DNA from: Gymnopilus junonius | Taxonomy: Eukaryota; Basidiomycota; Agaricomycetes; Agaricales; Galerinaceae | Direction of reading: 5' to 3' | Assembly: GCA_015501075.1 (NCBI GenBank) | Contig: JADNYJ010000087.1 | Span: 62,001-126,000 of the forward strand | DNA: 64,000 nucleotides | In this document: one piece after another, positions 21,638 to 34,936 of the stretch | Position numbering within the stretch: the stretch's first letter is position 1 | How the letters are laid out: each line of letters opens with the position of its first letter | Program-made: the position numbers and the translations under genes | The notes under the pieces: generated by a model | The model's database searches: none | What the model was told of the DNA's origin: nothing | The model's input: the letters and a program-made list of their open reading frames with translations, nothing else

Positions 21638-24600
21638 ATGGTCCTCCCCGACATAAATTCGTTGCGCCTCTCTGAAGGGGATTTGGCTAGCCACCCTTCG
21701 GGTCCCTCAATCCCAGAAGACATTAATAACACTCATGGAGAATATTACACGGAAAAGTTAAAGGCGTACGCCAAATCCTTGCCCTACTCAATCGAGCCAT
21801 ACTCCAAGATGATGGAACTACTCGATTTTGTCCTGACTCGACTCGTTCAAACAGTCGAAGCGAAGGATTTTGATGTTGGTTTTCTGCAATGGGATAGCAT
21901 GCTGACATAGTATGTTCAGAGAATCTTGACTGAAGCTTACGCGTTACTCACACACAGGTCAGTTGGTGCATGTTGAAATATCCTATTCCCAAGGATAGAC
22001 GAATCAGACTCGCGAAGTTGTATTATATTCTCAGCCTAACGCCAGGACTGCCCACCCAGATTGTTGCCACTTGTGCGGACGGATTCAAGGTTTTGACGAG
22101 GTCGAAGCGCAAGATCACTATTGAAGATATGAGGCTTCCCTGGAGGCCCCTGTATGAAATTCTCAGCCAAGATCTATTCTTGAAGAGGAGACAATTCGAG
22201 TACACGTGAGTTTCATTCCATTGTTACACTCATGTTCATCTACCAATTTATTCGGAACTGCAGTCAATTATCTTGGTGTATGGGTTATATTGCCGAGAAC
22301 TCGCGCAAATTCTTCCATCCAGCTGCCATCAACGACATGCTTGCAACCTTTCTTCCCCACTTGATGGAACAAATTTGGATGTAAGTGTTACTCTCCATGG
22401 TTGTGATTGCCACATTCACTGAAATGGTTATTGGCAGACCATTCTTTCGTCAGAATACTACCTTACGGCCTTCCTCCCGTTAACTCATCCCCAGTATTAT
22501 CTTCCCATGTTGTTCCGCCTTTGGGAGTCAATCAACTCCTATATGTTTGATGAAAGGATGTTGCATTTTATATCCAAGTTAACAGAGATGCATATCAACC
22601 CAGATGTCAGCAACCCAAAGAAAGCTGCAGAAATCCCGGATGATGAAAGATCTTCTGGTGAAGGACGTCAAGACTGGTCGGAGAAAGAAACTGTGGATCA
22701 TAATGCCTGGCAAGGCTTATATAAAGATGTTGGAATCTTTACTGAGCACGATTGGAATTTCTTGATGTGTAAATGCCTTGCCTCTATGGGTAAGCACGAC
22801 TGTAGGTCTGTGCTGTGAGACGTGGCTAATTATTGGTAAAAGAGATTCCCCTTGCAGACGGCGGCTCTCTAACTACAGGACCCTCCGTAGACAGCCAAGT
22901 TGGCTTTGAAATTGGTCGCCTGCCGAAGCCGCAGTGGCGTATCGGTGCGTACTGTCCTGCATATCACTCTTCTTTCCAACTCACGCGAATAAATAGCTTC
23001 GTTGGCTCGAATTATCGTGTATTCAATGGCAACAGATGGTATACCTGTCCCGCAGTCTAACGCTCCTACTCCGATGTTCTCTCCCTTGCCTTCGGGTGTT
23101 TCGACACCTCAGCTTTCAAGTGGGAATCTGGGGGACTATCTATCAGCACCTATATCGAAGCACTCCCAACACAAATCACGAGCGTACCTTGCAGGTTCAA
23201 GGGCTTTGGACTCGCTAGCCAGAATGATCGCTTCTACAGAAAGTTTCTTCCATCCGGCAAATTCTGGTTCATGGACCAGTGATGTAAGCCTATATTTTCT
23301 ACTTATGGGAATAGCAGATTTTTCAACTCTTCTTACAGCTAAGTGCATTTATCAAGTATATCGTGTATGATTTCAATAAGAGTATGGTCATTTCATACAA
23401 ACCTTACCTTACCTTTTTCCTTACAATCTATCAACGCCTAGGGTGGAATGAAGAACTTCGACCTGATTGCAAGACCCCAAAGGTGACTGACCTCCGGAAC
23501 TCGTTTTTTCTTCGTCACTGATCCAGACACCTTTACATTCCCAAGAATCGACGATTGACGAAATTAATGAGGAGAGAACTGGTGAAATCTCTACGAACGG
23601 TGGTACTATTGGCTATGTTTTCGCAAGATTCAACTACCGTATCAAATATACAAAGTTGCCTCAAGTCGATGAGCATTATGGAGCCCGATCTCATACTACA
23701 CCCTATACTGGAACGTGCTGTACCATCGTTAGAGGCGCTGGTGGAGGTATTTCAAGACCCTTCTTTGAGTTACATTTTGAATGACATAATCTCTTCTAGA
23801 CACAACGGACCATCGCTGTCATTAAAGCTCTTGGAGCTGTTGCCCCGGCCATAGTATGTCGTGATGTATATTATCCTGGTGCTAAGCACCTCGTTCCTAT
23901 CCTGGAGCTTCTTATTCCTGGAATTGATCTTGTGAGGCTCGTCATTTCGGTTCTTGATATCAAACTGACAAAGTCTGTTCAGAACGATCCAGCGAAAACT
24001 GTGAGCCTTCAGAATCGATTTCATTGTAATTCATCGTTGATTCTCGCGCAGCTCTGTACAACCGCATTTTTGGTGGAAATATCCCAGTACATCATGATTG
24101 GGGATCTGACCGCATTCGATAAACTGAAACTTTCGCAGCTTGATACTGAGGGTATCTTACCAACTCCCCAACCGGTATCATTACCTTCTTTCTCCCTTGA
24201 TGAAGTCAATGGTGGTTCCCTCGAAGCGATGGAACCTAAACTGAGTACACAAGATGAAGATGCGTTGTTAAAGGTCAGGATTTGCTCTCCTTAGTTAGTA
24301 AGCCAGCCCTAACCTGAGCACATCAGGATGCCACTGGCAGTTTTTCTGATTGGGTGACAAACTTTGTTCGCAGAGTCATTCAATTGCTCGAAAATCTTCC
24401 TGAGGAAGGGCCCAGGGGCTCCGCTGGGGGCGCTAGCGAAGGTGTGTCCCTCCAATCACTATGGTTGGCTAATACTCCGTTGACTAATTATGCAACAGTT
24501 CAAGTCGTTGACGCTGTGACAGGGGCCTGCAGTCAAATATGCATCCACCTGTCAGAGCCACTGTATGACCTGGTTTTGAACATGGTCTTCGACTATGCCA

Positions 24601-27600
24601 GCACCAATGTTCGGACCAATGCCGTTCGGGCCATCCACCAACTGGTGGAATGTGTTGCAAATGCGGACGCTGCCAAAACTTTAGCTAAATTCTTTCCTCT
24701 TTGTGCTCGAAACATTCGCACCGAGCTTGAAAATGGTGCCAGTTCACTACGAACGACGTCATCTTCTACGCCACTCCCGTCTGATGCCACTTTACATTGG
24801 AGTAAGACGACATTTCTTGTTCAATATCCAATAGAGCTGATCTATGTTTCTATAGATTTAGCTATTTTAAGAGGAACAGTCTACAAGTATTTCTTTTTCC
24901 TGATTGCTTTCTAAATCTCTGACCGATTTTTAACTTTGCAGTGACGGGAAAGCTGTGCGTTAAATACCCAATTCAAACCGGTTCATAAATGTCTCATCAC
25001 TTCCCTGCAGATTTTGAAATACGAAGAAGAAATGGTTTCGCTATTGAAGCTTCTTCACGAGAAGGCGCTGTCGAAACGGGGTTATTCTTGGACAGGGAAA
25101 CTACTCTCAAGCCTTCTTCTTACACTTACGCACACTTACCCACTGGAGAACAAGTTCGTCAATCCCGAAGAATGGGAAAGTGAAGGTCGGTTTGGAAATT
25201 ATTACTTGGCACTAGCCTTCATGTCCTTGTTCTAGATTTTCAACGGAACCATCACCGCTACTGGGGAAAGGTTTATGCACCCAATGAAGTCACCGTAAGG
25301 ACCAAATAGCTACACCTCCTAGTTTCTGACTTTTGGACAGATATCTTGGCATGTACCCGACGCAGAGGAAATTAGGTTTGCCCAACGCATTTTCAAAGAA
25401 TTGGTGGAACCAGCATTAGTCTCTTTGGAGGGCTTGTTGAACCCTGGTACGACTTTTTGTATCTCTGATAAATTTTATTGACTGTCGGCATAGGAGTTGT
25501 ACGCGATGCGGTATGGCGCAGTGAATTTTGCAGGTTGGTTTGGTCATGAACTCTTTTGCATGTCTTGAATGTCTTGTATAGGCACCTTACAATTGTCCGC
25601 AATGCGTTTGTCGGTTCTCCCACTTTGATGAAAGAAAACATATCCCAACAAGACCTTTTGGACGGAAAATTCACCAGCGACATCTTGTAAGTATTCTCCT
25701 ACGTGAAGTCGGTCGGAATCTATCTCATTATTTACAGGAACGAGGTACCAGAGATGATTGCTTCTGTCTCTCCCATTAGCTCTGGTTTTGCCTTGACGGA
25801 TCCTTCCGACCCACGATACCAGTACCTTCTCAGCGTGAGACACAGATTCGGAAAGTTTCTTCACGATGCATCCGTATCTTTACGAGCTCAAGGCGAAGAG
25901 AACACCGTCGACCCAGTACAAATACTTGTGCGTGCCCTAGATGTTATAGTCAGGAGTTTGGCTCAAGTGTCCTAGGTAAATTCCATCCGTACATATATGA
26001 TGGAATACGGCGATAGCAGAGATAGGTGTGTCCTTTTTGCCTTACCTAATTCAGAAACGTGCTAACATATCCTCAGCTACCACGTCAACAGCGAGCAGTA
26101 CACAGGCGAGAAAAATATTGCCCGACAATACGCTGGTCAGAAAGTCTGGCCGCGAGCTGTATACGTTCGCCGTGCCCGGTTCGTGTCCTTTTGATGAAGC
26201 GGCTCTTTGGTTAATTGTAGAGCAGGTTCTACAATGCTGCACGATTGCACTGGAATTCGATCGAACGGAAGAGGGGACTAATCGAAGACAGTCTCATTGA
26301 CGACTTAGCAGAGTGGTCTATGTGGCACTATCCGGTGGTTCGGCAGTGCGTTTATTTCCTCGCCAATTCACATTGGCGGAACGACTTATGAAGATTTCAC
26401 TGTAGATCAAGCCAGACGCATCTAGAAACAATCTGTAGTGTATGTCCAATGCCTTTTGTTCCTGTTTGTGGATTATCTCACCTGAAGATCAGACGTATGA
26501 TGGTGTCAGGCGCCGGGTTCTACCTATTTTATTCGACGCGTTAAAGCCCGGTACCGAGGATGATCGTATGAAAGGCGCCTTGTGGACAATTAACTCGCCA
26601 TCGTTCGGAAAATATGCCATTTGTGGTGAGTCGTATTTCATCTGCGAAGTTTTTGACCCATACCGTCCTTTTTTTCTGGTACCAGAACCTACACTTTCGA
26701 ATGAGTTATTATCCCGCCTTTTTGGATGCCAGCATCAAGAAAAGGTTTGCTTTAGCAATCTGTTGATGCCGTCTGATATTAATTTAACTTGACATAGCCT
26801 TCCATACAAAACTGCGTCTCCTCTGTCTTCGAGAATTGTGGGTCTCGTCACGTGCATTCGACCACATAATAACTTCTTTTAGGCCTCGGTAACTTCGTCG
26901 AACCCAACACAATCGTCTATGAAGTGTCCTCTCCAGCGGTAGATCAAGTCTTGGCAGACCTAAAGAACTTCTTAAAGGTATCTCCCAAGGAAGAAGCAAT
27001 CACCCGTCGGGCTCTTGAAAACGTAGCTATCGCCTCGATGTGGCCAATGAAGCCGTCCAAACTGCCGTAAGTCCTTGCATTTGTCAAGTACTTTCATGCT
27101 CATCGTTGACAGAATTCTAATATCCTTCAAATCGGAAATTCGTCTCGAACACACTGGAGATATGGTATTTGGGCTGTTCGCTGCCTGCGAACGCTTATAC
27201 GCAGGGATACCCCCTTGACACGGCAACAGATTGCTTATTTCTTGGAGAAAATTCACGATGACCATCCGACTATAGTGAGTACCACTGACATAATGTTAAA
27301 TGCATAATAACAAACTTATCAAATTCTTAGCGTTATGTGAGTGCAATTACCATGAATTTGTGTTTTCGAGATTGAACTTCGTCACAGTATGCACAACGGG
27401 CAGTTATGAAAAGCATGTCTAACATCAAATTACGGACACACTGCTTGGATCCTATTGACCTTGCCTTAGGGCGCAGTCGAAATCCTTTGAAACATCCGGT
27501 TACAGTCATCGCGTCTCCTCGGACAACGGAAGATTTTTTGAACCTGTATAAAGTTCCGGTTGACTTACAAACTTTAGAACGGAAACCGTAACTAAATTTC

Positions 27601-30216
27601 TTATTGACAGCGTTGGTGGGTCTGATTATTTTGGCAGATTATTGTATGACAAAGACCCGCCTGGATGGTTGGTGTGGAATAAAATCATCTCGCTGTACGC
27701 ACTCCCCCATACTACGAAATCCACCTTCCAGCCCTGGGAGTCAGACAGCACAGACGCCATCCAAGCAGTTTCTGAAATCACGACAGATAGTGAATTCTGG
27801 GAAGATTTGTCTGTGTATTATTCGGAAGAGAATCACGAGACAAGTATCACGCAAGACAATGTATCTTGTGTTAAGTCCATATGTAGGTGGTCTATCGGAG
27901 ATTTCTTGTTCAACTCTGACCTGTAATTTATTGCAGTTCAATTACTTGAAGACGAACCGTTTGAGGCCTTCAAACCTATAGTAGAGCAGCTTGTGGTTGA
28001 CAGGGATCAAAACAAGCAAAGGGCCGCTGCAGAATTCCTTGCTGGGGTTTTGGGAGGTACTATTTGATCAATACCCTTCCAATTGCACCTTTGTTAAGAT
28101 GGTTTGGTTTGTAGGTTCAAAGCATTGGCCAACAGTAAAGCAGGCTGCGCTATGGCAATGGTTTATTCCACATATGCGAACGATCTTCTACCAAAATATC
28201 AAATCTGACACGCTTCCGATCTGGAGTTCCTTCCTCGATGTACGTTCTGTCATTCGCAATCAGGAAATGGCTGACTGTCTTTTCTAGTATGTGTTCTACC
28301 ACAAAGACCCGCGGCGTGTGCAACCACTAGTTGACTTTCTTGTGGAAGCTTTCACGAACTTGGACTTCAACACCGAACTTTCCTTTGATGCCGTGAAAAT
28401 CACAACCCTCTTCAGAGCATTTTACGTCGGGCTCGGAAGGAAGTTCACAGCATGGACAGATCAAACAGTAGAAAGGTTCTGGTCCGAGATTCATAGCGAG
28501 CATGAAGATGTACGACATCCAAGGCATCTCTGTCCGCTCTTTTCCACTGACATGGAGATAACAGGTACGAGCATTCATAAGCGAAATTTTGGCATTTTCG
28601 CAGAATGTGAAGGCAAGTCTATTATCCTCTGAAGATTGATATCCACTAGGAGTTTATAGAATTAACTCTGTCGTCTTACTACAGTGGCAGCCAAAGCCTT
28701 CCCTTCCTACGACCGAAATTCTCGTCAAAGAGTGTCAGTCATTGCCCATAGACTATGACATCATGAGCATACGGGGATCATACCATAAGCCAAGAGTCGA
28801 TGAACTCGTAGAACGATTCAAAGTGTGGCGCGATGCCCGCCTTCCTGGTGTTCGTGCATTCCAATCAAAATATGACAGGTGAGGTGCTTGCCCAGTTTGT
28901 TTGGGCTAAGTTGACCGTACTGCAGAGTTGGTGTTACGATATGCAAGTGGCTTTATCAGTCTCTACATGACCTGCACGCCAATTCAACCTTTGACTATAT
29001 TCTACCTCTTATGGTGTGTCAGTGCATTATTCATCGTTTACTCGTCGAGCTAACCTTATACAGCCCGAAATCTTCCGCTTTACAGAAGGTACAATCCTCA
29101 ATCACCCTTTTCACTAAGCACTGACTTTTTGCGCCTTAGTTAATGACAATAACACACTTGCAGTCCGTGCAAGCAACCTTCTCGTCAGGATGTGCGGAGT
29201 GGCCCCACCAGTTCCTCTTATCAATCCCATTCTTCGGGCCATTTTCGACGCTATACAAAACTCACCGGTAACCTCCGATCTGCATCTATCATGTATCTGG
29301 AGTCTGACAAGCATTCAATTCATTCAGTCATGGAGAGTTAGACTTAAAGCACTTCCACTCTTGCAAGGTCTGCTTCGCTCTTATCTTGACTTGGGAAGGA
29401 GTTAAATTATCTTGCAGTCTTTTATTTCCGTCAACTCCCCTTGATAAGCGAGATAAAAATCGTCGAAATGCTGGAGGTAACTCTATCCTTTTCCGATATA
29501 TCCTATCATTGCTAAAGTGACGTAAGGTTTTATGCAGGTGCTTGGACGACGAAATCGTGGAAGTTCGAGAAATGGCAGCTACGTAAGTGAACCAATCATA
29601 GTACAAATGCGTCCATAGATATCTGAGGCTTGTTCTGTTGATCAGAACATTGTCGGGGATTCTACGTCTATCACCTCGGCGCAGCGTTCTAACCTTGAAA
29701 GTGAGAGACCCAGAAATATTGATGCCCTGTTGAACTAACCGATAAACCCAAGGACCGGTTTACACGCTTGCTTAACAATACTCATGTTCCTGCAAGGCAG
29801 GACCCCGACTACAATATAGCTATTAGGCAACGCCATGCTGCCATCCTAGGGATCTGTGCGCTAGTCGAAAGTTACCCGTACACTGTGGAGAAATGGATGC
29901 CGGATCTGCTCACAAATATTTTGGCAGAACATACATATGACCCAGTGAGTTGAATTTGATTTATATCTTGTTCTGGAGGTCTTATGAGCGAACGTTCATG
30001 TGATGCATATCAGATCCCCATCTCCGCCACTGTTCGAAAATGTGCAGCCAATTTCAAACGGACTCATCAAGATACTTGGCATGAGGATTCCAAATGTTTC
30101 AACGAATCTCAACTGGCAGCGCTCTCAACTCTTCTCACTGGTTCGTCTTACTGTAAGCACGCCCAGCACTATAAACTTCAACCATAGTTAATCAAGTTCC
30201 ACACATAGATGCCTAG
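21638..30216 (+). CDS. BLM10: Proteasome activator BLM10/PA200
   Basis: Giant HEAT-repeat protein that caps the 20S proteasome and opens its gate. The N terminus (MVLPDINSLRLSEGDLASHP) leads to PYSIEPYSKMMELLDFVLTR, then RRIRLAKLYYILSLTPG, EDMRLPWRPLYEIL and AENSRKFFHPAAINDML, the conserved N-terminal block. Downstream blocks include LHWNSIERKRGLIEDSLIDD, HYAQRAVMKSM and WMPDLLTNILAEH. Some two dozen or more short introns interrupt it, and I found frame-consistent joins at the points checked, including a shift near 26180-26220 explained by an intron. The last exon is only 8 nt (30209-30216) and completes SSYYA, matching the Tyr-Tyr-Ala C terminus that docks in the proteasome alpha-ring pockets. 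An earlier in-frame codon at 21572 is not an ATG. Expected length is about 1,900 residues. Confidence 0.92.
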
Positions 30217-30430
30217 AATTTGCTGTAGATTAAGATACTTTATGCGTATGCTGGACATGGTGCTCTACCTATAGAAATGCTTGTTACATCCATGGTTATT
30301 TTATTCTGCCACAAAGGTCCATGGTATAAACACATTAAAGGATGTGTGAAAAATCTGTTGCACCTGCTCTGCCTGTGACACGAATATGACAGGCGGCAAC
30401 AACTAATGAAGAAAAAAGTAATAGTTTAAT

Positions 30431-31396
30431 TTACACACGTAGATGGGGTATCTGGCTCTGGGGTGAAAGGAAAGCAGGGTTTTCGGAAGATGAACTGGAA
30501 GGCGTGCTTATTCTGGGCTCTCCGTCTTCGATATGTGAGTCGACATTAGCGATGCTAGGAACTGTGGTTTCTACTCCGTCCGGTCGTCCTTCTCTAGCAC
30601 CTGCAGATGGAACCAAATCAATGGGGGCTCTGACGCGATTTTCGTATCCAGACTTGACACGATTGTTGGTGACAGACTCTCTGCATTTATGACAACCTGT
30701 CAGCCACGGAAAGTATATGCTGCAATTGTACCTCGTACCGGATTTCTGCAATCAGGTCGTCGATGGCATACCAAGCAAGGGGTCCATAGGCAACCCCTCT
30801 CCACCAACCCAAAAGGTCTGCAGGACCGATATAAGCGTGGGCATGGAGATGGTCTGAAACGGGAATTTTATTATCCTTAAAAGGCGGGGTTATGAAGCCA
30901 ATACGAAATTGATTGTTGGGATCTTGTAGGGTTGCTGGCGGCGGGGCAGTAGACGGCGAGATGGGGGTTGACGCAGGGAGAAGAGAGGCAAGTAAACGAG
31001 TTGCAAGGTTTCGGACGTTGACCAGCAGCGGCAGGTCAGATGAAGACTGTCAGAACAAACGCCAAGACATCAGAGCCATAAGAGTAACTGATGACATTGG
31101 TATCCTTACCAGTGTGTATATTGAAGGAACATGCAGGCTGCAGTGTAGCTTATGAGTGTCCAAGAATACGAAATTGAACAAAATACGGACTTGAATGCAA
31201 TGATGATATGGCCTTTGGAGGAAACAGGGTTGGCCTTCTCTCGGTACGCTGTAAAGTTGTCATCCCGCCAAAGCACTTCGGCCTGCGTTGAGCCTGGAGG
31301 GAAGACTGGGGATCTGGGCGAGTTTGGCGTCATGTGTTGGGCCGACGCAACGATGCCGCACATTGGACATCCTGCCTTTGGTGCGAAGGCGGCCAT
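30431..31396 (-). CDS. HIT (histidine triad) family protein
   Basis: Starts MAAFAPKAGCPMCGIVASA with a CxxC typical of HIT proteins that bind zinc, then EVLWRDDNFTAYREKANPV and GHIIIAFK, the first hot strands. Later exons carry SDHLHAHAYIGPADLLGWW, where HLHAHA is the histidine-triad loop (the family consensus is HxHxH). The remainder, about 85 residues from RESVTNN to the TAA at 30431-30433, is Ser/Pro/Glu-rich and poorly conserved. HIT enzymes hydrolyse or transfer nucleotide phosphoramidates and dinucleotides; the exact substrate here is not readable. The gene is divergent from TRAX and its 3' end faces BLM10 with a 215 bp gap. Confidence 0.85.
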
Positions 31397-31466
31397 GAGA
31401 GATGTGCTTGACAGTAACTTGTAAGTATTATGGACCCGCAGCCACCAGCTGCAGTTAATAGCAACC

Positions 31467-31472
31467 CACGTG
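31467..31472. promoter_or_regulatory. CACGTG E-box in HIT/TRAX shared promoter
   Basis: A perfect palindromic CACGTG lies in the 89 bp between the divergent start codons of the HIT and TRAX genes, 14 bp before the TRAX ATG. It may serve both genes through a bHLH factor. Role inferred from position. Confidence 0.35.
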
Positions 31473-31485
31473 ACCCTTTTCCATC

Positions 31486-32542
31486 ATGTCGACTGTCACA
31501 ACCTCTATTCAAGAGAGCTTCAATGCCTTCAGAGCAGAGCTCGATGACTACAACGACAGACGAGAAAGACTTATAAAGGTATGGTGCCCCATGGTCTCCT
31601 CCATGTCCTTTCATCTTATCTCATGTCATAGGCGAGCCGTGATATCACAAATCTTTCAAAAAGACCATCTTTCTTCTCCATCGCATCGCCCAAGGAGACG
31701 TAGGGGAGACAGCTGATGATGTGGAGCTAGGCAAACGAGCTGCTCAGCAGGGTTACCAAAAGCTTCGTGAAATTCAGGGTCACTTTTCCAAGCTGCAGCC
31801 GGAACTGGAGGGCGATAAATTCTGGAGGTACCAGAGACAAGTATCCCCCGGACTGCAAGAGTACATTGAGGCCCTTAGCCTTGCCCATTATCTTGACCAT
31901 GGCTCACTGATTACCTATGAGGAGGTCCAACGAACTTTGGTAGACCCTCAGGGCATTGAGGTGATTCCATTCGACTTAGACGTATGATGCATTGATTGAA
32001 ATATTATAGCAGTACTTTCCCCTTCCCGTCTCGGACTATCTGCTAGGATTATCAGATCTCACTGGAGAGCTTATGCGTTTCGCTATATCTAGCATTGCCC
32101 GTAGAGGTGGGAGAAAGAAAGCCAGCCAAGTTTGTGCATTCGTACGAGCTTGCAAAGCCGGTTTGTCGCCTCCCAACTCAAGCGATACATATTCCCTAAT
32201 ATGAATATCCGTAGATTTTGAACGCATGACACCCTACATTCGAGAATTGAGTAAAAAGCAGGCCGTAACGGCTCAATCACTTGAAAAAATAGAAGATGGT
32301 ATGCCACGTCTAACAACAACGTCGTCTTTTAATCTAATCTAAAGATCGGCTGTCCTATTACTCCCCTTTTTCCAGCGGCGTATGCAATTGTGGTTAGAAG
32401 CTCTGAATATGACTTGCCTCCCGACATGCTGGACGACATTGTCGCACAGTCTGTCTCAAACTATCACAGTTACGGAGATGAAACACGTCAGGCAAGTGGT
32501 CACCGAAGAGGTAGTGGGATGAGCGATGATGAGGACGACTAA
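31486..32542 (+). CDS. Translin-associated factor X (TRAX)
   Basis: Partner of translin in the C3PO endoribonuclease that trims RNA. After MSTVTTSIQESFNAFRAELD the protein shows SRDITNLSKKTIFLLHRI (nearly the TRAX signature), DVELGKRAAQQGYQKLREI, GLQEYIEALSLAHYLDHGSL, ITYEEVQRTL and VSDYLLGLSDLTGELMRFAI, then KIEDAAYAIVVRSSEYD. The EYIEALS and LTGELMR segments carry the acidic residues used by TRAX for RNA cleavage. The C terminus ends in an acidic, Ser/His-rich tail (SDDEDD) not seen in animals. It resembles TRAX more than translin because of the DITxxSKKTIF block and the DYLLGxxDLTGEL block. Four or five short introns are read. No translin gene was seen in the window. Confidence 0.88.
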
Positions 32543-33294
32543 ACAAGAATAACTCATGGCTTCGTGAGTTAAATTCGTAATTCATAAATTTACTTACGAT
32601 ACATTACGAGACCACAGAACACGTTTGTGGGCCCAGCTTAGAATTGCAGGGAATTTTCTTTCGTTCTGATCGAGCGCGAACAGTTCTTTCGCTGTGATAT
32701 ACACCATATTAACACTCAATGCTCACGAGTTGCTCTAAAATTTTCCAAACTTTAAATGCGCTTTAACAGATTGCCTCATGGCAGGAATCGGCCCCGGCAT
32801 GGTAAACGGAACTACGTTGCGGACCTTTTCTGCGGGGGCACCTTCCTTAGAGATGTCGAACACATACAGCAGAAGGAGAACCTTGTCTGGAACCACCTTG
32901 CCTTAAGACGTGCTAATTGACGCCTATCCCCCGAAAAGACCTTTCTAGAAAGAAAGCGGAAAAATTTCGAACACAACGCGCCGAATGGAACGAGGCCACC
33001 ACATCCAAATTTTAATTCAAGTCTCCGCGAGAGCTTTCCAAATTATCATATTAGATCCCTTTAAGAGTGTGCTATACACGGGTCCTTGTTCGCAGTCCGG
33101 TCACAAATACAAAAACAATACTAATTTTTGTCAATCAAGAGCAGGGTAATGGTGTCCAGTCCAATTCCGCCGATTAAGCAATGAAGTGTATTGCATTCAG
33201 GCTTGCGATGTCCTCCCTTACTGACTGAATCGACGTCTTCTGATTCTTAATGGGTGTCAAAACTCAGCGACATCAGACCAAGCGGACCGGCTAC

Positions 33295-34753
33295 TCATAT
33301 TATCCTGCTGTCCAGCAGTTCAGCATACTCCTTGCCTTCTTCAGATATGTTCAATGCATGTGGAGAACCTGAGCTAACAATATTTCCTGTTACGAGAACC
33401 GGCAATCTGGCCACTTGGACTTCCTTGAGGGATGGCAAGGTGCCTTGAATTCCTTGACTGCCGCCACCGATGTCCGAAGTAAAAGCTAGTCCTTGGACCC
33501 CGATCTTAGTATATTCTTGAGGGTCTGAATTTCGTCCAATTAAAGAGGCACGATGGACGTGATTAGGGACGAAATTTTTGTTATCAAGATTCTCTATTTC
33601 GGGATTTGCAGCTTTTCTCAGTGGACCAAAAAACCCTGAAGCATGATCGGATGAATACCTTCGCAGACGAGAAAATAGGATTAAGATACAAAAATTTGTG
33701 TTTTCGTGGGTTGCTTGATTTGGACGGGATTGGAGCATGGAATTGCCACGAAAGAGACTTTGCATAGTTCTGCAATGTCTGGATGAAACACCTGCACATA
33801 ACAACAGCACGTCTGTCAATAGGAATGGCTGACTCTGAGAAATGGTGGGATCCATGGTTGAGGGCAGTGGCGTTAAGAAAGACCGGCAAGTCGGGACGAG
33901 TATTTGTATTCAGAAGTTGCTAACTCTGAACCCCACTTCCGTGGAAGATGGGGCGTAGAGAGGTCATAGGACAGACGGTGGATTAGACAAAGAATGAAGT
34001 CATTACCAAGAGGGTCGAGTTCCAGCAATATGGTTTGATTTAGTAGGTTGTTCTGATCTGATAAGCCGAAAAAATGGATCTGGTTCATGCGCGGAGTGTA
34101 TAGTGCAAGTCCTGTTATGTCATTGCACTGGAAACTTGCCTTTAACCTAGGAGGGATGGCTTTAAGTGTTCCGAGAACCAGAGAGGTACAGTGATAACGT
34201 GAAATGGAAGCAGGGCTATTTCCAAGGCTAGCGCAATTGCCTGGCTCTGGTGCCGGCCAGTAGCCAGTTCAGGAGCCCGCTATGTGCAATGCACTGTTGT
34301 ACAACCGACTGTGAATTTGCCTGCATATCGCATTCCTGCAAAAGCAGAGTTCCTGACCCAGAAACAATTACAGGTCCATCTTTTAACAGGATTACTGCGT
34401 AATCAACATGCCATCTTGTTCGAAATTGTCCAGCCATTTCACTTCGCCCAAGGAGTAAACAATGCGATAGATAAATGATAATTGGCGGCCAGTTATACAT
34501 GAGAATCAAAGATACAAGGCGAAATTTTCATCTGACTGTTTGGGTATTCTCGGAATGGAACGGTGTATACGTCGTCTGTAGGATCCAATGGGCTCCATCA
34601 ATCAATGTCATCTCCATCGTGAGGAATATTTGACCAGAGCTGAACACGACCACAATGGAGGATGAGCTGATCATAATCATCCCTAGTCAATCTTTCCACG
34701 AGCAGTAAAGAATCTCCTTGAGGATGAGGAAAAAATGATGCGGACGGTATCAT
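33295..34753 (-). CDS. Unidentified multi-exon gene with an in-frame TGA (possibly intact if spliced)
   Basis: The minus strand from the ATG at 34751-34753 reads MIPSASFFPHPQGDSLLL, then RLTRDDYDQLILHCGRV and LWSNIPHDGDDID, meets a TGA, and continues in the same frame with LDPTDDVYTVPFREYPNSQ and MKISPCIFDSH before a GTATAA donor. The stop would be removed by a 42-nt intron (GTCAAA...GATGGAG), which keeps the frame. Later exons give ECDMQANSQSV joined across a 62-nt intron to AIALALEIALLPFHVIT, then LYTPRMNQIHFFGLSDQN. Candidate further pieces are VFHPDIAELCKVSFVAIP and a last frame ending at TGA 33295-33297; an alternative end is the TAA at 33873-33875. Strong coherence, but no family is recognised. 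It could be a real lineage gene, or one starting to decay. Confidence 0.45.
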
Positions 34754-34936
34754 CTAGAGAGGAGTTGAAAGAGGTATGCACGGTGAAAGGGAAGAGGTAA
34801 CAATGATCAAGCAGGGGTTGCTTAAATCTGTTTGCTCGTCGTCTGCGTCATGTCTTGTTCAGTCAAACCTGACGGTATCATCACCATGCACCTGTGGGCC
34901 GGTAGTCCCTGTATTGGGGCCACACCGGTTGACAAA

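Noticed and set aside
26180..26260. Apparent frameshift inside BLM10
   Set aside because: Explained by a GT/AG intron ending at TTGTAG before SRFYNAARLHWN; frame continues correctly.
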